Below, piece by piece: positions 1 to 9,476 of a stretch of DNA of 64,000 nucleotides (position 1 is the first letter of the stretch; each line of letters starts with the position of its first letter). Below the pieces are notes generated by a model. That model did no database searches and was not told the origin of the DNA. It saw only the letters and a list, made by a program, of their open reading frames with translations. The translations under genes were made by a program, and so were the position numbers. The stretch is from Delphinus delphis. Lineage: Eukaryota > Chordata > Mammalia > Artiodactyla > Delphinidae. Location: NCBI RefSeq assembly GCF_949987515.2, contig NW_027192671.1, positions 1,798,001 to 1,862,000 on the forward strand, written 5' to 3'.

Positions 1-177
1 CTGTAATTCACAAACCTGCAGAGTTATAAATGACAGCTATCGTCCAAAAATAGACTGAAGTAAGGCTGCCAAGAGGACTTGAAAGCGGGGCAGAATTGCA
101 GGAAACCGATTTCAGGAGGTAGACTGCAATTGCATTGAAAGCATAGGAAATGAGGCAGAACGTCCACAATGATGCAC
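1..177. repeat. Unit block i: uniform left segment (reference copy)
   Basis: This segment lies between the chosen unit start and the palindrome. I do not recognise its origin. It holds a TATA-like string (ttataaat, 34-41) and a purine-rich stretch, but no credible promoter architecture. It is among the least variable parts of the unit; most copies differ from each other at only one or two positions here. Units 32, 34 and 37 share a private set of changes (cttcagag, gacacctatcatcc, gaggtaagg). The antisense strand stays open for about 85 codons across this block and the palindrome, but there is no sign that it is a gene. Confidence 0.8.
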
Positions 178-249
178 TTGGCCAAAAAGGGCGTATGCGT
201 TTTTTCCTGAATATATTCAGGAAAAAACGCATACGCCCTTTTTGGCCAA
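178..249. repeat. Perfect 72-bp palindrome, no spacer (reference copy)
   Basis: Two 36-bp arms meet with no loop. The left arm starts ttggccaaaaagggcgtatg, the centre is ctgaatatattcag, and the right arm is the exact reverse complement. The element sits at offset +177 from each unit start. It is perfect in 30 of 41 units, has one or two mismatches in nine units plus expanded unit 38, and has perfect arms but an expanded centre in unit 40. The arms carry four CpGs and the centre is AT-rich, a composition suited to cruciform extrusion. It could descend from a small palindromic MITE or from fold-back synthesis. I recognise no named transposon terminal repeat. Confidence 0.97.
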
Positions 250-253
250 CCAA

Positions 254-263
254 GCAAGCTTGC
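254..263. repeat. 10-bp palindrome gcaagcttgc beside the large palindrome
   Basis: This short inverted repeat, which contains a HindIII site, lies 4 bp after the 72-bp palindrome and just before the L1 homology. It is intact in most units. Units 5, 12, 17, 20, 32 and 34 carry gcaaacttgc instead, which destroys both the symmetry and the HindIII site, and unit 14 carries gcaagcttac, which breaks the symmetry only. It is a useful marker for tracing unit relationships. Confidence 0.85.
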
Positions 264-271
264 AAAGGAAA

Positions 272-957
272 TCTGCACTACAATGAAGTCTCACTTCTCC
301 CCGGTCAAAAGGGACATCTGAAAAAAGTGTAAAATCCAGAAAGGCAGGACAGGCCATGGAGAACTGGGAGCCTTGTTATGCTGATGGGCGGGATGTAAAT
401 TGCCAACAGACACTCAGGAGAAGTGTATGGTGTTTCCTGAAACATCTAAAAAACAAAGCAACAGAGCCTAGGGCACTGCCACTTATGGTCCTATAGCTTA
501 AGGAAATTAAAATCAAAAAGACACAGCAACCCCAAAGTTTGGGACGCCTCCGTTTACAAGAACCTCGTTTACCGTACAAGTTCAATATCACAGAAAGTGA
601 AAAATGGATAAAGAACTTGTGGTACTTACGTACAATGCAGTATCACTCAGCAATGAAATCTGTGTCATCAGGCCCTTAGCAGCACAATGAGTGGATTCAG
701 GTATGATGATTCTAACTGAAATAAGTCACACAGAAAAAGAAACATCATAAGATATCAGTAATACACGGAATGGAAACTTGGCTACACAGGAACTGAATTC
801 CAAAACAGAACAGGGTCTCAAATTTAGAAAACCAACTTATGCTTGCTTAAGGGGAAAGGTGAGTTGGGGTGCTGCATAAAACCAGAGATTGAAATGAGCA
901 CAGATAAAGTTCCTTAAGCCAAATATGGAATAGACAAGAGCTACTCCTTGCTCAACG
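272..957 (+). mobile_element. LINE-1 3' end fragment built into the satellite unit (reference copy)
   Basis: From tctgcactac onward the unit follows the 3' end of an artiodactyl/cetacean-type L1 in sense orientation. The order is the C-terminal coding part of ORF2, then 3' UTR-like sequence including a ggggaaaggtgag stretch (850-862) and agattgaaatgagcac, ending near gctcaac (about 957). Recognisable nucleotide stretches include ggatgtaaattg, tcaaaaagacaca...caccccaaagttt, aatggataaagaa, taagtcacacagaaaaagaa and gatatca. The same segment occupies the same offset in every unit, so the L1 piece was part of the monomer before amplification. Alignment was by eye from memory of L1; exact ends are uncertain by tens of bases. 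Confidence 0.88.
283..679 (+). pseudogene. Decayed L1 ORF2 C-terminus (unit 1 copy)
   Basis: In frame from 283 the translation begins MKSHFPPVKRAI-like, matching the L1 ORF2p stretch MRYHLTPVRMAI. It continues through the Cys-rich region, where only parts survive (GALLC, stop, WAGCK against GTLLHCWW-CK). Around 400-412 the homology moves to another frame, an apparent 1-bp insertion, and continues as SVWCFLKHL (L1: SVWRFLRDL), with a TAG inside gtcctatagctt, then KWIKNLWYLRTMQYHSAMKS (L1: IKKMWHIYTMEYYAAIKN), ending at TAG 677-679. Unit 1 is an A-type copy here. The stops, frameshift and lost cysteines exclude a working protein. Confidence 0.85.
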
Positions 958-1579
958 AAATGGACTCAACACCGCATATTAAACGCCTAAAAATGTACCT
1001 GACTAGTAAGTATCTTAAAACCTATAGATAGCTATGTCTCCGAAAGAGAATCAAGCATGTGTACAGGGGCATAAACGCAGCAGTGATAGGATTGGAGAGG
1101 TTCGGTGAGCAAATGAAGACCCTTTGAAGTCATATTGCATGGTACCCATTCCACGGGTTTCAACTACCCAGGTTTTAGGTATTCTTCCTTCAGCGAAAAC
1201 ATGTATGTGGAAACCAAGTATGATCAACCATGTGAATGGGAGACGTGTTCAAATATGTCTCAGTTTTCCTCCCCTGGTACTCGGGTGCAACATTCCAGAC
1301 GCTTTACTAACACTCTCCCCACTTGGAGAGTCAGCGCCTTTAACCTCCTGTTTGGCCCAGTTTGCAATTTCTGCGGCAGATGAACAGGAATAGCGAGAAC
1401 CAATGAGAGGCTAGCTGGAGGTGTCTGGACGGGCAAATTTAACTCTCATTTCCCACCAGGAAGAGGAAATAACCAAAGGCTCAGCGTGCCGTGCCGGAAC
1501 CAGATTAGGGCCTGAAGCCATCCTGCGGTGTTGCGGCCAGGTCACAAGAAAGCAAGTTGAAGAAAGGAGCTCAGGGGCA
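958..1579. repeat. Unit block v: tail segment of unknown origin (reference copy)
   Basis: No gene or transposon family is recognised here. Position 1312-1331 can form a small hairpin with 7-bp stem actctcc/ggagagt and 6-base loop. Most units carry acatgcatgt, a 10-bp palindrome, although unit 1 has acatgtatgt. This block carries many diagnostic variants: cccaagtatg, cccagagtatg or cctagagtatg; gaacggg or gatcggg; and ttttcctcccc or ttttcgtaccc. A sense frame of 60-95 codons is open in some units and broken in others by single indels, so I do not call a gene. The first 100 bp may retain faint L1 3' UTR similarity. Confidence 0.7.
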
Positions 1580-3159
1580 CTGTAATTCACAAACCTGCAG
1601 AGTTATAAATGACAGCTATCGTCCAAAAATAGACTGAAGTAAGGCTGCCAAGAGGACTTGAAAGCGGGGCAGAATTGCAGGAAACCGATTTCAGGAGGTA
1701 GACTGGAATTGCATTGAAAGCATAGGAAAAGAGGCAGAACGTCCACAATGATGCACTTGGCCGAAAAGGGCGTATGCGTTTTTTCCTGAATATATTCAGG
1801 AAAAAACGCATACGCCCTTTTTGGCCAACCAAGCAAGCTTGCAAAGGATAATCTGCACTACAATGAAGTCTCACTTCCCCCCGGTCAAAAGGGCCATCTG
1901 AAAAAAGTGTAAAATCCAGAAAGGCAGGACAGGCCATGGAGAACTGGGAGCCTTGTTATGCTGATGGGCGGGATGTAAATTGCCAACAGACACTCGGGAG
2001 AAGTGTATGGTGTTTCCTAAAACATCTAAAACACAAACCAACAGAGCCTAGGGCACTTCCACTTATGGTCCTATAGCTTAGGGAAATTAAAATCAAAAAG
2101 ACACAGCCACCCCAAAGTTTGGGACGCCTCTGTTTACAAGAACCTCGTTTACAGTACAAGTTCAACATCGCAGAAAGTGAAAAATGGATAAAGAAGTTGT
2201 GGTATTTACTTACAAAGCAATATCACTCAGCAATGAAATCTGTGTCATCAGGCCCTTAGCAGCACAATGAGTGGATTCAGGTATGATGATTCTAACTGAA
2301 ATAAGTCACACAGAAAAAGAAACATCATAAGATATCAGTAATACACGGAATGTGAACTTGGCTACACAGGAACTGAATTACAGAACAGAACAGGGTCTCA
2401 AATTTAGAAAACCAACTTATGCTTGCTTAAGGGTAAAGGTGAGTTGGGGTGCTGCATAAAACCAGAGATTGAAATGAGCACAGATAAAGTTCCTTAAGTC
2501 AAATATGGAATAGACAAGAGCTACTCCTTGCTCAACGAAATGGACTCAACACCACATATTAAACGCCTAAGAATGTACCTGACTAGTAAGTATCGTAAAA
2601 CCTATGGATTGCTATGTCTCCGAAAGAGAATCAAGCATGTGTACAGGGGCATAAACGCAGCAGTGATAGGATTGGAGAGGTTCGGTGAGCAAATGAAGAC
2701 CCTTTGAAGTCATATTGAATGGTACCCATTACACGGGTCTTAACTCTCCAGGTTTAAGGTATTCTTCCTTCAGCTAAAACATGCATGTGGAACCCAAGTA
2801 TGATCAACCATGAGAATGGGAGACGTGTTCAAATATGTCTCAGTTTTCATCCCCTGGTACTCGGGTGCAACATTCCAGACGCTTTACTAACACTCTCCCC
2901 ACTTGGAGAGTCAGCGCCTTTAAACTCCTGTTTGGCCCAGTTTGCAATTTCTGAGGAAGATGAACAGGAATAGCGAGAACCAATGAGAGACTAGCTGGAG
3001 GTGTCTGGACGGGCAAATTTAACTCTCATTTCCCACCAGGAAGAGGAAATAACCAAAGGCTCAGCGTGCCGTGCCGGAACCAGATTAGGGCCTGAAGCCA
3101 TCCTGCGGTGTTGCAGCCAGGTCACAAGAAAGCAAGTTGAAGAAAGGAGCTCAGGGGCA
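1580..3159 (+). repeat. Satellite unit 2 (1580 bp)
   Basis: L1 block type B. Palindrome 1757-1828 has one left-arm change (ggccgaaaa). A 1-bp insertion in aaaggataatctg lengthens the unit and extends the antisense frame. Tail cccaagtatg. Confidence 0.97.
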
Positions 3160-4739
3160 CTGTAATTCACAAACCTGCAGAGTTATAAATGACAGCTATC
3201 GTCCAAAAATAGACTGAAGTAAGGCTGCCAAGAGGACTTGAAAGCGGGGCAGAATTGCAGGAAACCGATTTCAGGAGGTAGACTGGAATTGCATTGAAAG
3301 CATAGGAAAAGAGGCAGAACGTCCACAATGATGTACTTGGCCAAAAAGGGCGTATGCGTTTTTTCCTGAATATATTCAGGAAAAAACGCATACGCCCTTT
3401 TTGGCCAACCAAGCAAGCTTGCAAAGGAAATCTGCACTACAATGAAGTCTCACTTCCCCCCGGTCAAAAGGGCCATATGAAAAAAGTGTAAAATCCAGAA
3501 AGGCAGGACAGGCCATGGAGAACTGGGAGCCTTGTTATGCTGATGGGCGTGATGTAAATTGCCAACAACCACTGTGGAGAAGTGTATGGTGTTTCCTGAA
3601 ACATCTAAAAAACAAAGTAACAGAACCTAGGGCACTTCCACTTATGGTCCTATACCTTAGGGAAATTAAAATCAAAAAGACACAGCCACCCCAAAGTTTG
3701 GAACGGCTCTGTTTACAAGAACCTCGTTTACAGTACAAGTTCAACATCGCAGAAAGTGAAAAATGGAGAAATAAGTTGTGGTATTTACTTACAAAGCAAT
3801 ATCACTCAGCAATGAAATCTGTGTCATCAGGCCCTTAGCAGCACAATGAGTGGATTCAGGTATGATGATTCTAACTGAAATAAGTCACACAGAAAAAGAA
3901 ACATCATAAGATATCAGTAATACACGGAATGGAAACTTGGCTACACCGGAACTGAATTACAGAACAGAACAGGGTCTCAAATTTAGAAAACGAACTTATG
4001 CTTGCTTAAGGGGAAAGGTGAGTTGGGGTGCTGCATAAAACCAGAGATTGAAATGAGCACAGATAAAGTTCCTTAAGCCAAATATGGAATAGACAAGAGC
4101 TACTCCTTGCTCAACGAAATGGACTCAACACCCCATATTAAACGCCTAAAAATGTACCTGACTAGTAAGTATCTTAAAACCTATGGATTGCTATGTCTCC
4201 GAAAGAGAATCAAGCATGTGTACAGGGGCATAAACGCAGCAGTGATAGGATTGGAGAGGTTCGGTGAGCAAATGAAGACCCTTTGAAGTCATATTGCATG
4301 GTACCCATTCCACGGGTTTCAACTACACAGGTTTAAGGTATTCTTCCTTCAGCTAAAACATGCATGTGGAACCTAGAGTATGATCAACCATGTGATCAGG
4401 AGACGAGTTCAAATATGTCTCACTTTTCGTACCCTGGTACTCGGGTGCAACATTCCACACGCTTTACTAACACTCTCCCGACTTGGAGAGTCAGCGCCTT
4501 TAACCTCCTGTTTGGCCCAGTTTGCAATTTCTGCGGCAGATGAACAGGAATAGCGAGAAGCAATGAGAGGCTAGCTGGAGGTGTCTGGACGGGCAAATTT
4601 AACTCTCATTTCCCACCAGGAAGAGGAATTAACCAAAGGCTCAGCGTGCCGTGCCGGAACCAGATTAGGGCCTGAAGCCATCCTGCGGTGTTGCGGCCAG
4701 CTCAAAAGAAAACGAGTTGAAGAAAGGAGCTCAGGGGCA
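3160..4739 (+). repeat. Satellite unit 3 (1580 bp)
   Basis: L1 block type B with the L1-like spelling ccactgtggag. It holds the longest open L1 ORF2 remnant in the window. Palindrome 3337-3408 perfect. Tail cctagagtatg with gtaccc. Confidence 0.97.
3442..3838 (+). pseudogene. Best-preserved L1 ORF2 C-terminal remnant (unit 3 copy)
   Basis: The usual TAG in gtcctatagctt is changed to gtcctatacctt, so 3515-3838 reads open for 107 codons. It contains QQPLWRSVWCFLKHL, close to L1 ORF2p VQPLWKSVWRFLRDL, and later KWRNKLWYLLTKQYHSAMKS at the place of IKKMWHIYTMEYYAAIKN. The upstream part (3442-3514, MKSHFPPVKRA) lies in a different frame and is interrupted by a TGA. The open frame most likely reflects chance loss of a stop in one repeat copy; the start ATG is not the L1 start and the catalytic endonuclease and reverse transcriptase domains are absent. 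Confidence 0.8.
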
Positions 4740-6318
4740 CTGTAATTCACAAACCTGCAGAGTTATAAATGACAGCTATCGTCCAAAAATAGACTGAAGT
4801 AAGGCTGCCAAGAGGACTTGAAAGCAGGGCAGAATTGCAGGAAACCAATTTCAGGAGGTAGACTGGAATTGCATTGAAAGCATAGGAAAAGAGGCAGAAC
4901 GTCCACAATGATGCACTTGGCCAAAAAGGGCGTATGCGTTTTTTCCTGAATATATTCAGGAAAAAACGCATACGCCCTTTTTGGCCAACCAAGCAAGCTT
5001 GCAAAGGAAATCTGCACTACAATGAAGTCTCACTTCCCCCCGGTCAAAAGGGCCATCTGAAAAAAGTGTAAAATCCAGAAAGGCAGGACAGGCCATGGAG
5101 AACTGGGAGCCTTGTTATGCTGATGGGCGGGATGTAAATTGCCAACAACCACTTGGGAGAAGTGTATGGTGTTTCCTGAAACATCTAAAAAACAAAGCAA
5201 CAGAACCTAGGGCACTTCCACTTATGGTCCTATAGCTTAGGGAAATTAAAATCAAAAAGACACAGCCACCCCAAAGTTTGGAACGGCTCTGTTTACAAGA
5301 GCCTCGTTTACAGTACAAGTTCAACATCGCAGAAAGTGAAAAATGGATAAAGAAGTTGTGGTATTTACTTACAAAGCAATATCACTCAGCAATGAAATCT
5401 GTGTCATCAGGCCCTTAGCAGCACAATGAGTGGATTCAGGTATGATGATTCTAACTGAAATAAGTCACACAGAAAAAGAAACATCATAAGATATCAGTAA
5501 TACACGGAATGGAAACTTGGCTACACAGGAACTGAATTACAGAACAGAACAGGGTCTCAAATTTAGAAAACCAACTTATTCTTGCTTAAGAGTAAAGGTG
5601 AGTTGGGGTGCTGCATAAAACCAGAGATTGAAATGAGCACAGATAAAGTTCCTTAAGCCAAATATGGAATAGACAAGAGCTACTCCTTGCTCAACGAAAT
5701 GGACTCAACACCGCATATTAAACGCCTAAGAATGTACCTGACTAGTAAGTATCTTAAAACCTATGGATTGCTATGTCTCCGAAAGAGAATCAAGCATGTG
5801 TACAGGGGCATAAACGCAGCAGTGATAGGATTGGAGAGGTTCGGTGAGCAAATGAAGACCCTTTGAAGTCATATTGCATGGTACCCATTCCACGGGTTTC
5901 AACTACCCAGGTTTAAGGTATTCTTCCTTCAGCGAAAACATGCATGTGGAACCTAGAGTATGATCAACCATGTGATCGGGAGATGTGTGCAAATATGTCT
6001 CAGTTCTCGTACCCTGGTACTCGGTGCAACATTCCAGACGCTTTACTAACACTCTCCCGACTTGGAGAGTCAGTCCCTTTAACCTCCTGTTTGGCCCAGT
6101 TTGCAATTTCTGCGGAAGATGAACAGGAATAGTGAGAACCAATGAGAGGCTAGCTGGAGGTGTCTGGACGGGCAAATTTAACTCTCATTTCCCACCAGGA
6201 AGAGGAATTAACCAAAGGCTCAGCGTGCCGTGCTGGAACCAGATTAGGGCCTGAAGCCATCCTGCGGTGTTGCGGCCAGCTCAAAAGAAAGCGAGTTGAA
6301 GAAAGGAGCTCAGGGGCA
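4740..6318 (+). repeat. Satellite unit 4 (1579 bp)
   Basis: L1 block type B. Palindrome 4917-4988 perfect. One base is missing in tactcggtgcaac, which alters the tail frames. Tail cctagagtatg with gtaccc. Confidence 0.97.
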
Positions 6319-7897
6319 CTGTAATTCACAAACCTGCAGAGTTATAAATGACAGCTATCATCCAAAAATAGACTGAAGTAAGGCTGCCAAGAGGACTTCA
6401 AAGCGGGGCAGAATTGCAGGAAACCGATTTCAGGAGGTAGACTGGAATTGCATTGAAAGCATAGGAAAAGAGGCAGAACGTCCACAATGATGCACTTGGC
6501 CAAAAAGGGCGTATGCGTTTTTTCCTGAATATATTCAGGAAAAAACGCATACGCCCTTTTTGGCCAACCAAGCAAACTTGCAAAGGAAATCTGCACTACA
6601 ATGAAGTCTCACTTCCCCCCGGTCAAAAGGGCCATCTGAAAAAAGTGTAAAATCCAGAAAGGCAGGACAGGCCATGGAGAACTGGGAACCTTGTTATGCT
6701 GATGGGCGGGATGTAAATTGCCAACAACCACTCGGGAGAAGTGTATGGTGTTTCCTGAAACATCTAAAAAACAAAGCAACAGAACCTAGGGCACTTCCAA
6801 TTATGGTCCTATAGCTTAGGGAAATTAAAATCAAAAAGACACAGCCACCCCAAAGTTTGGAACGGCTCTGTTTACAAGAACCTCGTTTACAGTACAAGTT
6901 CAACATCGCAGAAAGTGAAAAATGGATAAAGAAGTTGTGGTATTTACTTACAAAGCAATATCACTCAGCAATGAAATCTGTGTCATCAGGCCCTTAGCAG
7001 CACAATGAGTGGATTCAGGTATGATGATTCTAACTGAAATAAGTCACACAGAAAAAGAAACATCATAAGATATCAGTAATACACGGAATGTAAACTTGGC
7101 TACACAGGAACTGAATTACAGAACAGAACAGGGTCTCAAATTTAGAAAACCAACTTATGCTTGCTTAAGGGTAAAGGTGAGTTGGGGTGCTGCATAAAAC
7201 CATAGATTGAAATGAGCACAGATAAAGTTCCTTAAGTCAAATATGGAATAGACAAGAGCTACACCTTGCTCAACGAAATGGACTCAACACCGCATATTAA
7301 ACGCCTAAGAATGTACCCGACTAGTAAGTATCTTAAAACCTATGGATTGCTATGTCTCCGAAAGAGAATCAAGCATGTGTACAGGGGCATAAACGCAGCA
7401 GTGATAGGATTGGAGAGTTTCGGTGAGCAAATGAAGACCCTTTGAAGTCATATTGCATGGTACCCATTACACGGGTCTCAACTCTCCAGGTTTAAGGTAT
7501 TCTTCCTTCAGCTAAAACATGCATGTGGAACCCAAGTATGATGAACCATGTGAACGGGAGACGTGTTCAAATATGTCTCAGTTTTCCTCCCCTGGTACTC
7601 GGGTGCAACATTCCAGACGCTTTACTAACACTCTCCCCACTTGGAGAGTCAGCGCCTTTAACCTCCTGTTTGGCCCAGTTTGCAATTTCTGCGGAAGATG
7701 AACAGGAATAGCGAGAACCAATGAGAGGCTAGCTGGAGGTGTCTGGACGGGCAAATTTAACTCTCATTTCCCACCAGGAAGAGGAAATAACCAAAGGCTC
7801 AGCGTGCCGTACCGGAACCAGATTAGGGCCTGAAGCCATCCTGCGGTGTTGCGGCCAGCTCAAAAGAAAGCGAGTTGAAGAAAGGAGCTCAGGGGCA
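6319..7897 (+). repeat. Satellite unit 5 (1579 bp)
   Basis: L1 block type B. Palindrome 6496-6567 perfect; the adjacent HindIII palindrome is lost (gcaaacttgc). Tail cccaagtatgatgaacc with gaacggg and cctccc. Confidence 0.97.
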
Positions 7898-9476
7898 CTG
7901 TAATTCACAAACCTGCAGAGTTATAAATGACAGCTATCGTCCAAAAATAGACTGAAGTAAGGCTGCCAAGAGGACTTGAAAGCGGGGCAGAATTGCAGGA
8001 AACCGATTTCAGGAGGTAGACTGGAATTGCATTGAAAGCATAGGAAAAGAGGCAGAACGTCCACAATGATGCACTTGGCCAAAAAGGGCGTATGCGTTTT
8101 TTCCTGAATATATTCAGGAAAAAACGCATACGCCCTTTTTGGCCAACCAAGCAAGCTTGCAAAGGAAATCTGCACTACAATGAAGTCTCACTTCCCCCCG
8201 GTCAAAAGGGCCATCTGAAAAAAGTGTAAAATCCAGAAAGGCAGGACAGGCCATGGAGAACTGGGAGCCTTGTTATGCTGATGGGCGGGATGTAAATTGC
8301 CAACAGACACTCGGGAGAAGTGTATGGTGTTTCCTGAAACATCTAAAAAACAAAGCAACAGAGCCTAGGGCACTGCCACTTATGGTCCTATAGCTTAGGG
8401 AAATTAAAATCAAAAAGACACAGCCACCCCAAAGTTTGCAACGGCTCTGTTTACAAGAACCTCGTTTACAGTACAAGTTCAACATCGCAGAAAGTGAAAA
8501 ATGGATAAAGAAGTTGTGGTATTTACTTACAAAGCAATATCACTCAGCAATGAAATCTGTGTCATCAGGCCCTTAGCAGCACAATGAGTGGATTCAGGTA
8601 TGATGATTCTAACTGAAATAAGTCACACAGAAAAAGAAACATCATAAGATATCAGTAATACACGGAATGTAAACTTGGCTACACAGGAACTGAATTACAG
8701 AACAGAAGAGGGTCTCAAATTTAGAAAACCAACTTATGCTTGCTTAAGGGTAAAGGTGAGTTGGGGTGCTGCATAAAACCAGAGATTGAAATGAGCACAG
8801 ATAAAGTTCCTTAAGTCAAATATGGAATAGACAAGAGCTACTCCTTGCTCAACGAAATGGACTCAACACCGCATATTAAACGCCTAAGAATGTACCTGAC
8901 TAGTAAGTATCTTAAAACCTATGGATTGCTATGTCTCCGAAAGAGAATCAAGCATGTGTACAGGGGCATAAACGCAGCAGTGATAGGATTGGAGAGGTTC
9001 GGTGAGCCAATGAAGACCCTTTGAAGTCATATTGCATGGTACCCATTACACGGGTCTCAACTCTCCAGGTTTAAGGTATTCTTCCTTCAGCTAAAACATG
9101 CATGTGGAACCCAAGTATGATCAACCATGTGAACGGGAGACGTGTTCAAATATGTCTCAGTTTTCCTCCCCTGGTACTCGGGTGCAACATTCCAGACGCT
9201 TTACTAACACTCTCCCCACTTGGAGAGTCAGCGCCTTTAACCTCCTGTTTGGCCCAGTTTGCAATTTCTGCGGAAGATGAACAGGAATAGCGAGAACCAA
9301 TGAGAGGCTAGCTGGAGGTGTCTGGACGGGCAAATTTAACTCTCATTTCCCACCAGGAAGAGGAAATAACCAAAGGCTCAGCGTGCCGTGCCGGAACCAG
9401 ATTAGGGCCTGAAGCCATCCTGCGGTGTTGCGGCCAGCTCAAAAGAAAGCGAGTTGAAGAAAGGAGCTCAGGGGCA
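7898..9476 (+). repeat. Satellite unit 6 (1579 bp)
   Basis: L1 block type B with the variant tttgcaacggctc. Palindrome 8075-8146 perfect. Tail cccaagtatgatcaacc with gaacggg and cctccc. Confidence 0.97.

Larger units (their letters stand above)
1..1579 (+). repeat. Satellite unit 1 (1579 bp)
   Basis: Palindrome perfect at 178-249. L1 block type A up to about 650, then B-type markers (gcccttagcagcacaatgag, gtatgatg), so this is a mosaic copy. The tail has aaccaagtatg and acatgtatgt, and the C-terminal L1 part ends with ctgaattccaaaac. Confidence 0.97.

Noticed and set aside
34..41. TATA-like ttataaat in each unit, with a gaaccaatgag CCAAT-like string near 1398-1408
   Set aside because: The two are about 200 bp apart across the unit boundary, both are short AT-rich or common strings, and nothing indicates a transcription start.
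178..249. Reading the palindrome as a bacterial-type terminator or a CRISPR repeat
   Set aside because: The T-run lies inside the stem, spacing is 1.58 kb with no spacers, and the context is mammalian satellite DNA.
8..280. Recurring 84-85-codon antisense frames over the left block and palindrome, present in nearly every unit
   Set aside because: Two overlapping frames are equally open, part of the translation is simply the palindrome, there is no start context or domain, and the whole array is repeat DNA.
376..591. Recurring 70-71-codon antisense frames over the L1 block
   Set aside because: They are the complement of the L1 ORF2 remnant. The sense strand, not the antisense, matches a known protein.
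1124..1393. Sense frames of 60-95 codons in the tail block
   Set aside because: They exist in several overlapping frames, are opened or closed by single indels between units, and show no recognisable domain.
3837..3866. Possible Pol III A/B box around tagcagcacaatgagtgg and later gttcaa strings
   Set aside because: Matches to the consensus boxes are poor and the spacing is wrong; the region is better explained as L1 ORF2.
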